Source of the DNA: Gammaproteobacteria bacterium
GTDB taxonomy: Bacteria > Pseudomonadota > Gammaproteobacteria > Enterobacterales > Alteromonadaceae
Assembly (NCBI GenBank): GCA_018222405.1
Contig: JAAFAI010000011.1
Coordinates: forward strand, 1-64,000
Reading direction: 5' to 3'
DNA: 64,000 nt
Of this stretch, positions 16,104 to 25,792 are shown in pieces. A model generated the notes under the pieces. The model saw only the letters and a list, made by a program, of their open reading frames with translations, made no database searches and had not been told where the DNA came from. Numbering within the stretch: position 1 is the first letter of the stretch; every line of letters starts with the position of its first letter. A program made the translations under genes and the position numbers.

Positions 16104-17441
16104 ATGATGCGCGCTCTTAGTCTCCTGCAAACCGGATTGCACACGGCAACCAGGCCCTGGCGTTTTATCGAACAACACCCCGTATTATTACTGGCAGCAT
16201 TGTTAATGCTGGTGGGCAGTGGCGGCACCTGGGTGGTGATGCCTCTGACCGGAGAATATCGTTTAGCCGACCTGCAGGCGGCAGACCAAAACGGCCAGTT
16301 TAAGCTGGTAGTGCTGGGGCTGACTGCGTTGATCTTTTTAACTACGGCCATGCGCATGTATACGCTGCGTTTATTGATATGCTTTGGCTTAACCGCGCTG
16401 ATGTTTTGTATTGCCTTGTCGTTAAGTATGCTCGACGGTGAACGTATTCAGCTTTATATCACTGAGAGTCAGGCATTTCGCGATATACAGCATATACTGG
16501 CATTAAACGCGATCCCTAATGCCGGTCGCTCTGTGGAAACCGCGCTGGCTTTTGATGCTTATCACTTTACTGATCGCATCAGGGCGGCACTCGGAATACT
16601 GGGCTGGGGAGCCAAATTAAGTATCCTTATCGGCTGTGCAGTGTCTCTCTACTGTATTGTTAGCAGCCAGCGCAAACTGATAGCCCTGGTACTGGCGCTG
16701 ATTTTTGCTCTGACCACCTTTTTTGCTGCCGGGCTGGGAAGTGTGTCGCTGGCGTACCTGAAGGTTAACCAGGGCGTACGGGCGATTAATAACGGCGAAC
16801 CTGCGGTGGCCATTGGCATTTTCAATGAAGCGGTGACGCTCGATCCGGTGCTGACCTATTCGCCAGGATTTACGCTGCTACATTCTTACCTGTATTTTTC
16901 AATTTATGGGCCGGCGACGCCGCTGGCAAAAGCTTATCAGCTTGAACAGCGTTTCAGTGCTGGCCGGTTTACCGAAGTTATCGATACCAATATTTTGTCG
17001 GCAAGTGCCGCAGTGTTAAACGCCGGAGAGCAGCAGCTCAGTATCAGGCCGGAATTGGTTGATGCGCATATTCGCACTGAGCAGCGGATCACCATGGATG
17101 CTTATAACCGCATGGGGCTGCTGCATCTGTGGCGCAACGACTGGGGACTGGCAGAGAGTCATTTTAAGTCTTCGCTGGCAATTCACGGCAACCCCGTCGG
17201 GCAAACGGCCTTGTTACGCATTTACCAGCAGACCCGCCAGTTTGAGGCTTGTGTCAGAACTGCCGAATTATTGTTGCAGCGCACCCATAACCGCTCCGTG
17301 TCGGCCGATGTTTTCTCGTCTAAAGGTGATTGTCTCAGTCAGCTTGGCCGCCCTGCTGAAGCCCGAGAGGCCTATCAGCAGTCTATTGCTCTGGATAGCG
17401 ATAAGAATTACCGGGCTGTCAAAGGTCTGAGCGGGACATAG
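16104..17441 (+). CDS. Membrane protein with C-terminal TPR repeats, function unknown
   Basis: 445 residues. About five hydrophobic segments fill the first half (near 27-46, 69-86, 92-110, 178-200 and 206-226). The C-terminal half has TPR-like helical repeats: YNRMGLLHLWRNDWGLAESH and the terminal GRPAEAREAYQQSIALDSDK. No enzymatic motif was recognised. It starts directly at the end of the flippase gene and lies 9 bp before the GT39-like gene, so it probably works in glycan assembly. It could be a scaffold or a divergent polymerase-associated protein. TPR-bearing membrane proteins are common partners of polysaccharide secretion systems. Confidence 0.55.
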   Translation: MMRALSLLQTGLHTATRPWRFIEQHPVLLLAALLMLVGSGGTWVVMPLTGEYRLADLQAADQNGQFKLVVLGLTALIFLTTAMRMYTLRLLICFGLTALMFCIALSLSMLDGERIQLYITESQAFRDIQHILALNAIPNAGRSVETALAFDAYHFTDRIRAALGILGWGAKLSILIGCAVSLYCIVSSQRKLIALVLALIFALTTFFAAGLGSVSLAYLKVNQGVRAINNGEPAVAIGIFNEAVTLDPVLTYSPGFTLLHSYLYFSIYGPATPLAKAYQLEQRFSAGRFTEVIDTNILSASAAVLNAGEQQLSIRPELVDAHIRTEQRITMDAYNRMGLLHLWRNDWGLAESHFKSSLAIHGNPVGQTALLRIYQQTRQFEACVRTAELLLQRTHNRSVSADVFSSKGDCLSQLGRPAEAREAYQQSIALDSDKNYRAVKGLSGT

Positions 17442-17450
17442 GGGATAATT

Positions 17451-20447
17451 ATGAAAGCAGAGCATTGGTGGAGCGGTCTCACACTTATTATCCTGATTGT
17501 CTGTGCAGTGATATTTGGCTATTTGCAGTCAGTGGACACAGCCAATCCCCGTTCGCTACTTAACTGGTCCCAAAGCCAGTGGATCAGCACCGAATCAGCT
17601 GGCGCTAACGGTTACTTTCGCCATGCCATAGAGCTGGATAATGCGCCGCAGCGAGCAGTGCTGCAAGTGTCAGGCACAGACAACCTGCAGATTTATGCCA
17701 ACGGTAAGTCTGTTAAATCTGTGGAAAATCGCTCTTTGCAGGCCACTGCCGTACTGGATCTGAGTCGCCATATTCAAACCGGCAGCAATGTTCTGGCTTT
17801 TGAGCTGCATCGCTCTTCATTTCCGGCAACGGTTGCGTTGCGATACGAGTTAACCGTTATCGATGCGCTGGGCCAGCGGCAGACCTTTATTTCTGACGCT
17901 ATGGTGAAAAGCCAGGCGTTATATCCGCAAACTACCAGCCGCCACAAATGGTTCGACACAGGGTACGATGATTCATTCTGGACCAGTTCGGTGCAGGTTG
18001 CCGGTGACAACCGTATGGCGCAGGTGACCACTCCTCCGGAGTTATTACTGGCTCTACCCAGCCCACCTTCATATGTACTGGATGCTTCACAGCACTGGTC
18101 GGTTTCACTCTCCACTACCTTTAACTATGAGCAGGAGTTTGAAGAACAGGTATGGCTGGCGGTAGCATCGGATGTGCCTTATGAAGTGATTATCAATGGC
18201 ATTAGTGGCGGTATTTTTTCACCTTCCGATGCGCAGTTACACTTGAACTCGGTCTTGCCACGCCTGAAAGACGGTGAAAACAGTATCGAAATCAACCTGA
18301 TGAATAATGGCGTAAACCCGGCGGTAGCTGGTGGTCTTATCCGGCAGAATGATTATCAGATAACCACAACGTTTATTTCGCCTGATTGGCAAATTCATGG
18401 CGGTGGCGGTAGCGGCCATTCTGCATTGGACGATATCCGTGCGAGCAGCAATTTTGCGCAGGTAAGAATCGCTGCTCCTGCAGTGCCACTAACCTATGCA
18501 TATATCGTAAATGATAACTTTACCCCACCTGCGGTAGCGCAAGCCGGCCCCTGGTTGCAAGGCGGTATGGTGGTGCTGTTTATTTTGTTGGTTGCACCGC
18601 TCTTCAAACTATTGGGAGTGAGCCTGCAAAAACAGCTCACCAGCACATGTTTTGCCAATGCCATTGCCATCTTATGTTTAGTTGCCGCATGGTTTATGGC
18701 TCAGGATGTGCGATTCGACGCGCGCCAAATCTTTTCGGTAAATGCCCTGCAATTGATGGTGATTGTGTGGATGCTGATGGTCATTGTGGTGCTGGCTGAA
18801 CAGGCTGCAACGACTATCAAACCAGCTAGTAACCGGTCGCCTCGCGAATTGAACCGCGATTATCAGTTCAGGCTGGGTAATACTGCCTTTTACATTGTTA
18901 GCGCCGTTGTAGCGCTGGCCGCCTTGCTATTGCGACTTCACAATATAGACCAACAGGCGCTTACGGTAGATGAGGCAACGATTGCAGGATTTGCCAGAGG
19001 GGTAGTGGAACGTGGTTATCCGTACTTAATGGTTGGCGGCATGGAAGTTGAGCTGGCCACCTATGAGCTGGTGCCCTACTTTCTGGCCGCCTCGGTAAAG
19101 ACCTTGGGTTACAGTGACTTTGCCCTGCGCATTCCGGCAGTACTGTTTGGTACCAGCACCTGCCTGTTAATTATCTATTGTGGCTCGGTCTGGTTTGGTC
19201 GGTTAACCGGTCTCATCGCCGGCGTGCTCTATGCGATTTCGCCCTGGGCGATATACTGGGGTAAGAATTGCTTCCATCCGTCACAAATTCAGTTCTTCAA
19301 TCTACTGGCGCTTATCGCTTTTTATCGGTTACTTGCCAGTGACCGGATTTCCCTCAGGCTTGCCTGTTTATCAGCACTGGCCTTTGCTTTCAGTTATCTG
19401 AGCTGGGAAGGCTCCGGGCTTGTGTTGCCCATTATGGCCTTTGTGGCAATCGTTATTCGCTGGCAGGACTGGCGCTGGTTTTTTCAGCCGAACCTGTGGA
19501 TTGCGGCGGTGTTGATTATATTTGTGGTCGCCGCCCAGGGCATTCGCCGCTCCTTACTACAGGAACCCTTTATCATGGTTGGGTTTGGCAAAAGCGACCT
19601 GGCGACACCGAAACTGACATTCACGCAGCCGTCTTACGAGCCCTGGTATTACATTAACAATTTCTTCTTCACTGAAACTCACATCGGGCTTAGCTTGTTC
19701 TTCCTGCTTGGTTTGATCTTCATGTTTTATGACCGCAAGCTGAGCTTTGTGGTGTTGTTTGTAGTGATGGCTTATTTGTCATTAACCAATTTACTTGGCT
19801 ATTACAACGCCCATTACTTTTACTTTGTTCTACCGGTCTTTTTGCTCGCGGTTGCCGCGGTTTTTGTAAAATTGCTAATGCTGATCCAGCGTCAGATTGG
19901 CCAGGTGAGAGGGCGGCTTTTTCGTGCTCAGGGCGTTCTTACTGCAGTGCTTATCATGGCAGTGTTGATGGTCCCGGCCGGCGCGGGAGGCTTACACCTG
20001 TATCGGTTAATGAGCGGCAACATTGATTCAATGCGGGTGGATTACCGCCCTGATTTAGCTGGCATGGACGGTCGCTCTGTGTCACTCGCGCTTTCCCGGT
20101 ATTGGCGCAACTCAGACGTTTTAATCACTTCAATACCACTGCTTACCGAGCACTATGTTGATAATAAAGGTGACTACTTTGTGCAAACCATTACCGATCG
20201 CAAGGTGGTGTACGACACGGTTAAGCAGCGGCCTTATTACGTGGATAAGTTTGTCGGTAACCCGGTACTGCGAAATAAACAAGAACTTCAGGATGTGCTG
20301 AGTCGACATGACAGGGTGTTTTTTGTTGCAGCACCGGTAGACGGCTTAACCCGGATCATCGATGCCGAGACGCTGGATTTCATTAATCAGAATATGCGGG
20401 TTGTCGCCGAGAGCTACGACAGCCGCCTGTATCTTTGGGAGCGTTAA
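17451..20447 (+). CDS. GT39/PMT-like glycosyltransferase with N-terminal beta-sandwich domains
   Basis: 998 residues. After one N-terminal membrane segment come about 320 residues of periplasmic beta structure resembling galactose-binding-like domains: GYFRHAIELDNAPQRAVLQV and later YEVIINGISGG. A multi-spanning part follows from about residue 365. The GT-C motif LTVDEATIAG lies near 506, matching the catalytic DE loop of ArnT and protein mannosyltransferases; ISPWAIYWGKNCF and the following region agree with the family. It should use a polyprenyl-phosphate sugar in the periplasm. The large soluble front part is unusual and may bind the acceptor glycan. Substrate is unknown. Confidence 0.75.
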   Translation: MKAEHWWSGLTLIILIVCAVIFGYLQSVDTANPRSLLNWSQSQWISTESAGANGYFRHAIELDNAPQRAVLQVSGTDNLQIYANGKSVKSVENRSLQATAVLDLSRHIQTGSNVLAFELHRSSFPATVALRYELTVIDALGQRQTFISDAMVKSQALYPQTTSRHKWFDTGYDDSFWTSSVQVAGDNRMAQVTTPPELLLALPSPPSYVLDASQHWSVSLSTTFNYEQEFEEQVWLAVASDVPYEVIINGISGGIFSPSDAQLHLNSVLPRLKDGENSIEINLMNNGVNPAVAGGLIRQNDYQITTTFISPDWQIHGGGGSGHSALDDIRASSNFAQVRIAAPAVPLTYAYIVNDNFTPPAVAQAGPWLQGGMVVLFILLVAPLFKLLGVSLQKQLTSTCFANAIAILCLVAAWFMAQDVRFDARQIFSVNALQLMVIVWMLMVIVVLAEQAATTIKPASNRSPRELNRDYQFRLGNTAFYIVSAVVALAALLLRLHNIDQQALTVDEATIAGFARGVVERGYPYLMVGGMEVELATYELVPYFLAASVKTLGYSDFALRIPAVLFGTSTCLLIIYCGSVWFGRLTGLIAGVLYAISPWAIYWGKNCFHPSQIQFFNLLALIAFYRLLASDRISLRLACLSALAFAFSYLSWEGSGLVLPIMAFVAIVIRWQDWRWFFQPNLWIAAVLIIFVVAAQGIRRSLLQEPFIMVGFGKSDLATPKLTFTQPSYEPWYYINNFFFTETHIGLSLFFLLGLIFMFYDRKLSFVVLFVVMAYLSLTNLLGYYNAHYFYFVLPVFLLAVAAVFVKLLMLIQRQIGQVRGRLFRAQGVLTAVLIMAVLMVPAGAGGLHLYRLMSGNIDSMRVDYRPDLAGMDGRSVSLALSRYWRNSDVLITSIPLLTEHYVDNKGDYFVQTITDRKVVYDTVKQRPYYVDKFVGNPVLRNKQELQDVLSRHDRVFFVAAPVDGLTRIIDAETLDFINQNMRVVAESYDSRLYLWER

Positions 20448-20490
20448 CCAGCATGCCAGGGCAGTACAGCAGTGATATATCAGGGAGTAA

Positions 20491-23400
20491 ATGTCAGTGA
20501 AAATGTTGAGTGTTTTACTCATGCTTGTTATTTGCACCGGCTTTCTTGCCGGTTGTGGAGAAGGCAACTCGGTTGAGGATACTGAAGAGAATCGCTGCTC
20601 CGCGCTGGTAAACCCAAACGCTGGCGATCAGGATGGTGATGGCATTATCAATCAGTGTGACACCGATAATGATAACGATACTATCGACGACGAGGTCGAT
20701 AATTGCCCGCTGTTAGCCAATACCGACCAGTTGGACACGAATGGTGACGGACTGGGCGATGCGTGTGATGCCGACGGTGACGGTATTGAAAGTACCGAGG
20801 ATAACTGCCCGGCCACCTTTAATCCTGAACAACTCGACGGCAATGGTGATGCGATAGGCGACGCCTGTGACGAAGACAGCGATGGCATTCGCAGTATTGA
20901 TGATAATTGCCCGGCAGTAACCAACTTTGACCAGTACGATAGCAACAGTGATGGGGTTGGTGACGCGTGTGACGCCGATGGTGATGGCATCGACTCTTTG
21001 ATAGATAACTGCGCCGATGTGGCTAACCCTGACCAGTTTGATTCTGATAATAATCGCAGGGGCGATGCCTGTCAGGATACTGATGATGATGGTATTTTGG
21101 ATACCTTTGATAATTGTGCTTTTATTCAAAACCCTGGTCAGTTTGATAGTAACGATGACGGTGTTGGTGATATTTGTGATGCAGACCAGGACGGTATAGA
21201 CAGTTCAATCGACAATTGTCCGGGTACCGCAAATGCCGATCAGTTAGATAGTAATGATGATGGCGCTGGCGATGCTTGCGATGACGATGAAGATGGTGTC
21301 CCCGCCATCGTTGATAATTGTCCTGCAATTGCTAATAGTGAACAGCTTGACTCCAACTTTGATGGTGTTGGGGATGCTTGTGATCCTGACGGTGATGGGA
21401 TAGACGTCAGCCTGGATAACTGCCCTGATGTGGCCAATGCTGATCAGGCTGACTCCGACAATAACCGCAGAGGTGATGCCTGTCAGGATATTGATGATGA
21501 TGGCGTGATTGATATTATCGATAGCTGTCCGCTACTCAGTAACCCCAATCAGACTGATACTAATCGTGATGGGATCGGCGATGCTTGTGATACCGACAAT
21601 GATGGAGTGGAGAACAGTGTAGATAATTGCCCTGCTACCGGCAATGCTCTGCAAAATGACGCCAATGGTGATGGTGTTGGTGATGCATGTGATAGTGACC
21701 AAGATGGTATTCGCAGTATCACTGATAACTGTCCGTTCGTTATCAATGCCAACCAGTTGGATAGCAACAATGATGGTGTGGGTGATGCTTGTGATGCAGA
21801 CGGTGATGGCATTTCAGTGGAAATTGACAATTGCCCGGCGGTAACGAATCCACTACAGGAGAATAGCGATCAGGTAGGCCCGGGGGATTTGTGTCAGGAT
21901 ACTGATTCTGACAGCGTGTTGGATATAAATGATAATTGTCCGTTTCTCGCTAATGAAAATCAGCTCGATGCTAACCAGGACGGTCTGGGCGATGCCTGTG
22001 ATAGTGATAATGACGGCTTTGAAACCTCTCTGGATAATTGTCCGGCCACAAATAACCCTGACCAATTAGACAGTAATGGAGACGGAATTGGTGATGCCTG
22101 TGATATTGATAACGATAGCATTCGCTCCAATCTTGATAACTGTCCATCTGAGCCTAACCCTGGTCAATTAGATAGCAATAATGATGGGGTAGGCGATGTT
22201 TGTGACCCGGACAATGATGGATTCGACAGCTTAATTGATAATTGTCCCGACATCGCCAACCCTGATCAGCTGGATTCTGACGACAACCGACGCGGCGATG
22301 CCTGTCAAAATGTTGATGATGATGAAATACCAGATAGCATCGACAATTGCCCTCTGATAGCAAACCCAGAACAACTTGATTCTAATAACGATGGTGTAGG
22401 CGATGCCTGCGATGCTGACGCTGATGGTATCTCAAATGAACTTGATGTTTGTCCTACCATAGCAAATACAGATCAGGAAGATAGCAATAACGACGGTGTT
22501 GGGGATGCCTGTGATAGTGATGGGGATGCTCTGGACAGCACTTTTGATAATTGTCCGACGGTTTTTAACCCTGACCAACTTGATGATAATGGCGATGGTA
22601 TTGGTAATCTCTGTGATATCGATAACGATGGTTTGGAAGATAGTATCGATAATTGTCCTGCTGTATTTAACCCTGAGCAAGGGAATAGTGATGAAGGGTT
22701 TCCAGGTGATGCCTGCCAGGACATCGACCAGGATTTGATTCTGGATCTTAACGATAATTGCCCAACACTGAGCAATGCTGATCAGCTTGATACTAATGGA
22801 GATGGTATTGGTGATGCGTGCGATACTGATAGTGATGGTATTGTAAATAGTATCGATGTCTGTCCTGCCGTTGAGGATCCGGAACAGTTGGATTCGAACG
22901 CTGATGGAGTCGGGGATCTCTGTGATGAGGATAATGATGGTGTCAACAGCGTGCTCGATAATTGTCCGAACAATTATAATCCTGTCCAGGCAGATACTAA
23001 TGATGACGGAGTGGGAGATGCCTGTGATGTTGACGGTGATGGACAGGATGACCTCGCAGATAATTGCCCGTCTGTCTATAACCCTGAGCAGGTAAACTCT
23101 GATGATGCGTTTCCTGGTGATGCCTGCCAGGATGCTGATGATGATGGGATTTTAGACACTGTCGATAATTGTCAGTTTTTCGAAAATCCTAGTCAGATAG
23201 ATACTAACGGAGATGGGGTTGGAGATTTCTGTGATCGAGATTTCGACTCGATATCTGCTGAAATAGATAACTGCCCTTTTACTTACAACCCTGATCAGGC
23301 AAACAGCAATGGAGATGATTATGGGGATGTATGCGATGTCGATAATGATGGTGTTCACGATCGCAGAGATAACTGCCCTACGGTTGCGAATTCAGAGCAG

Positions 23401-25581
23401 ATAGATGGTGATGAAGATGGTTTCGGAGACGCATGTGATATAAGTGTCATTACACCTTCTGTGGCATTTTTCAATCCAATTAATATCTCCGAAACTCCAG
23501 GCCTTACACTTCGCCCGGCGATTACTTTTGATAATAACGGTTATTATCATGTGGCGTGGGATGATAATACTGACAGTCGAAATGGTACGGAAATATACTA
23601 TTCTGCAGTTAAAATTGAAGGGTTTGAGAAGCAAGAGCCCCAAAAAATTTCTAACACCAGAACTAATGTTATCGGACTCGGACAGCGTGCAGATATAGCT
23701 TCCGCACCGGATGGAAGTATCCATGTGGTTTGGCAGGAAGCTAAAGCCGTTTATGCAGATATTTATTATCTTATTTTAGAGTTTAACGAGGAAAATAGCG
23801 CTTACGAGATAAGCGAAACGCGTAATTCCGGCGATCAGGAGCTTAATCCTGAAAGAAACATTTCTAACAGTGATAACCCAAGCAATGAGCCTTCGATTGC
23901 TATCGATACATCAGGTAATATTTTTGTGGTGTGGTCTTCTACAACAGCAATCAATATTTCCCGTTCTCTGGATAGTGGTGTTACTTTTAACGATCCAATA
24001 AAGCTGCCAGTTAATACGATTGTTGAGCCTGCCATTAGTCTTAGTCGCGCAGGTAAAATTGAAGTCGTCTGGTCGACATCGAACGATGTCTATTACACCA
24101 CCTCTGACGACAATGGCGAAACTTTCTCAAATCCCCGCTCCATTTACACTTCGGAAAATACGACTCAACGCCCTGATGTGCAAAGCAATGGTGACACTAT
24201 TTACATCGCCTGGGACGAAGAGAAAAGTTTTAACCCTGTAACGGGGAGTTTGTCTGATGCTGAAGTTTGGCTAGTGAAATCTGTTGATGGAGGAAATACA
24301 TTTTCAGAGCCGAAGAACATTTCAAACAATGAAGGGATTTCGATTTATGCGTCTCTTGCATTGAATGCCACAGGCGACCTTTTAGCTGCGTGGTCAGATA
24401 CAACCACTGGAAATTACGAAACAGTTTATTCGGTGTCTAAAGATAACGGTACTTCGTTTAGCAATCCGTTAGTAATTTCGGCCAGTGAATACGGCTCACT
24501 AGTCGTTGATACCGCAGTTGATAGCGATAATAACTACATCGTGGCTTGGGATGATAACCGCTACGACTCCTTTGAAATTGCACTTGCTTATGGAACCGAG
24601 GGACTTCCATTGGTGGTAGACAACACCGAATTGCCTGAGTTTTTCGATAAGTTTAGAGACGACCCTTTACAAATAAGTGCTGTGTTCTCAGATTCTTTAC
24701 TTTCATTTATCGACATCTTAACGGAGAACGGTGGTGGGATATCGCGTAACGGCAAACTAAGCGAGAGTCATATCATTGAGTGGGACGGCAGGAACCAATC
24801 TGGTGAATATGTAGAAGATGGGATTTATCAGTACCAAATAACTGCACTCACAGCTGATCGACAACCTCTGTTAAGAAGCGGCCTGATTAGAGTATATGAG
24901 GAAGGAGCAGAAGAGAGGCTCCCTGCTATTGAGTATTTCCAACCGGCCAGAGAGGCGTTTTCTCCGAACGGTGATGGTCGGACTGATGTTGGGATCGCGA
25001 ATGCAGAGTTTAATCAGCGCTTAAACTGGGAACTGACACTCAGTGATGAAAATAATAACTTAATTCTCGCTGAATCAGGCTTTTCACGCTCTGCCACCAT
25101 TTTTTGGGATGGTATCAAAGAAACTGATGAGTCGGGTAGTTACGTCTATTACCCTAATGGTTTGTATACTTTTGAATTGTTCGCAGACGCAGAAGATGGG
25201 ACAACAGTTAATGATTCGGTTGACGTTATTATAGACACGGTTCCTGTCGACGTAACTAACCTCGAAATTACGGATGTAAATCTGTCCACTGGAACACCTG
25301 GAAGTATTAGTTTTTCCATATCAGAAAGTGCCGTCGTTACCATCCATATCTTTGACGAAAGCGGTGCTACAACTGTCAATCAGCTGGTGCGGACGCAGCT
25401 TGGTGGTGGGTACGACGGAGTTGAAGGAGCTCAGGACGTTTACTACGAATGGGATGGTACAACGGCCAATGGTACCCAGCTTCCGCCGGGCACCTATTTA
25501 TTGCGTATTTGGTGTCGCGATTTTGGCGCTAACCCTGCGAGTGAATATCCATTTCAAAGAGAAATACAAATTCGCGAGTAA
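20491..25581 (+). CDS. Giant lipoprotein: thrombospondin type 3 repeats, Asp-box propeller, FlgD-like domains
   Basis: 1696 residues. A signal peptide ends in the lipobox LAGC. Residues of about 50-985 hold 27 thrombospondin type 3 repeats (DxDxDG...DNCP...NxxQxDxxxDGxGDxCD), which bind many Ca2+ ions. Residues 990-1375 form a sialidase-like beta-propeller with Asp boxes (SLDSGVTF, SDDNGETF, SVDGGNTF, SKDNGTSF). The last 320 residues carry three FlgD-like Ig units (EWDGRNQSGEYVEDGIY, WDGTTANGTQLPPGTY) and an FSPNGDG motif. It is probably anchored in the outer membrane and reaches outward as a stiff, calcium-loaded rod with a binding head. GGGAGT precedes the ATG, and it is the last gene of the operon (43-bp gap). 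No catalytic residues for sialidase were identified; binding or adhesion is more likely. Confidence 0.85.
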   Translation: MSVKMLSVLLMLVICTGFLAGCGEGNSVEDTEENRCSALVNPNAGDQDGDGIINQCDTDNDNDTIDDEVDNCPLLANTDQLDTNGDGLGDACDADGDGIESTEDNCPATFNPEQLDGNGDAIGDACDEDSDGIRSIDDNCPAVTNFDQYDSNSDGVGDACDADGDGIDSLIDNCADVANPDQFDSDNNRRGDACQDTDDDGILDTFDNCAFIQNPGQFDSNDDGVGDICDADQDGIDSSIDNCPGTANADQLDSNDDGAGDACDDDEDGVPAIVDNCPAIANSEQLDSNFDGVGDACDPDGDGIDVSLDNCPDVANADQADSDNNRRGDACQDIDDDGVIDIIDSCPLLSNPNQTDTNRDGIGDACDTDNDGVENSVDNCPATGNALQNDANGDGVGDACDSDQDGIRSITDNCPFVINANQLDSNNDGVGDACDADGDGISVEIDNCPAVTNPLQENSDQVGPGDLCQDTDSDSVLDINDNCPFLANENQLDANQDGLGDACDSDNDGFETSLDNCPATNNPDQLDSNGDGIGDACDIDNDSIRSNLDNCPSEPNPGQLDSNNDGVGDVCDPDNDGFDSLIDNCPDIANPDQLDSDDNRRGDACQNVDDDEIPDSIDNCPLIANPEQLDSNNDGVGDACDADADGISNELDVCPTIANTDQEDSNNDGVGDACDSDGDALDSTFDNCPTVFNPDQLDDNGDGIGNLCDIDNDGLEDSIDNCPAVFNPEQGNSDEGFPGDACQDIDQDLILDLNDNCPTLSNADQLDTNGDGIGDACDTDSDGIVNSIDVCPAVEDPEQLDSNADGVGDLCDEDNDGVNSVLDNCPNNYNPVQADTNDDGVGDACDVDGDGQDDLADNCPSVYNPEQVNSDDAFPGDACQDADDDGILDTVDNCQFFENPSQIDTNGDGVGDFCDRDFDSISAEIDNCPFTYNPDQANSNGDDYGDVCDVDNDGVHDRRDNCPTVANSEQIDGDEDGFGDACDISVITPSVAFFNPINISETPGLTLRPAITFDNNGYYHVAWDDNTDSRNGTEIYYSAVKIEGFEKQEPQKISNTRTNVIGLGQRADIASAPDGSIHVVWQEAKAVYADIYYLILEFNEENSAYEISETRNSGDQELNPERNISNSDNPSNEPSIAIDTSGNIFVVWSSTTAINISRSLDSGVTFNDPIKLPVNTIVEPAISLSRAGKIEVVWSTSNDVYYTTSDDNGETFSNPRSIYTSENTTQRPDVQSNGDTIYIAWDEEKSFNPVTGSLSDAEVWLVKSVDGGNTFSEPKNISNNEGISIYASLALNATGDLLAAWSDTTTGNYETVYSVSKDNGTSFSNPLVISASEYGSLVVDTAVDSDNNYIVAWDDNRYDSFEIALAYGTEGLPLVVDNTELPEFFDKFRDDPLQISAVFSDSLLSFIDILTENGGGISRNGKLSESHIIEWDGRNQSGEYVEDGIYQYQITALTADRQPLLRSGLIRVYEEGAEERLPAIEYFQPAREAFSPNGDGRTDVGIANAEFNQRLNWELTLSDENNNLILAESGFSRSATIFWDGIKETDESGSYVYYPNGLYTFELFADAEDGTTVNDSVDVIIDTVPVDVTNLEITDVNLSTGTPGSISFSISESAVVTIHIFDESGATTVNQLVRTQLGGGYDGVEGAQDVYYEWDGTTANGTQLPPGTYLLRIWCRDFGANPASEYPFQREIQIRE
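20634..23444 (+). repeat. Tandem array of 27 TSP3 units with 411-bp higher-order period
   Basis: The array is inside the giant lipoprotein gene. Each fourth unit (4, 8, 12, 16, 20, 24) carries a distinct CQD/CQN motif in place of the usual CD. The Cys codons of these six units start at 21070, 21481, 21892, 22303, 22714 and 23125, exactly 411 bp (137 residues) apart each time. The copies differ in sequence but not in length. Confidence 0.93.
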
Positions 25582-25592
25582 GCAAAGCGATT

Positions 25593-25632
25593 TTGCACCA
25601 GATTGATGATTTTTTGTTCAGTCTGGTGGCAA
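25593..25632 (+). terminator. Hairpin after giant lipoprotein gene, possible terminator
   Basis: TTGC-ACCAGATTGA pairs with TCAGTCTGGT-g-GCAA (14 bp, one bulge and one G-U pair) around an 11-base loop rich in T. It begins 12 bases after the stop. The following GATTTTATG is only weakly T-rich, so termination efficiency is uncertain. Confidence 0.5.
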
Positions 25633-25792
25633 GATTTTATGTTGAATTTTGTAAATCCATGTATTTATTGAAATAAATTATGGCGCTCATTTTGCAACAT
25701 AAAAATTACAAAAAAATATAAATATAAAAACCAGCAATACTCTGGGTGCACAGCAGTAGGTGCAATGAGGTGGAAAACAAGGAGAAGACCTA

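Noticed and set aside
20634..23444. CRISPR-like regular repeats
   Set aside because: The periodicity is in a coding frame of a thrombospondin type 3 protein; there are no conserved direct repeats with unique spacers.
20652..23724. Many long antisense and frame-shifted ORFs in the TSP3 array
   Set aside because: They are shadows of the repeat: the Asp/Asn-rich codons leave other frames open. Their low-complexity products (Ser/Pro or Ile/Thr) have no domain.
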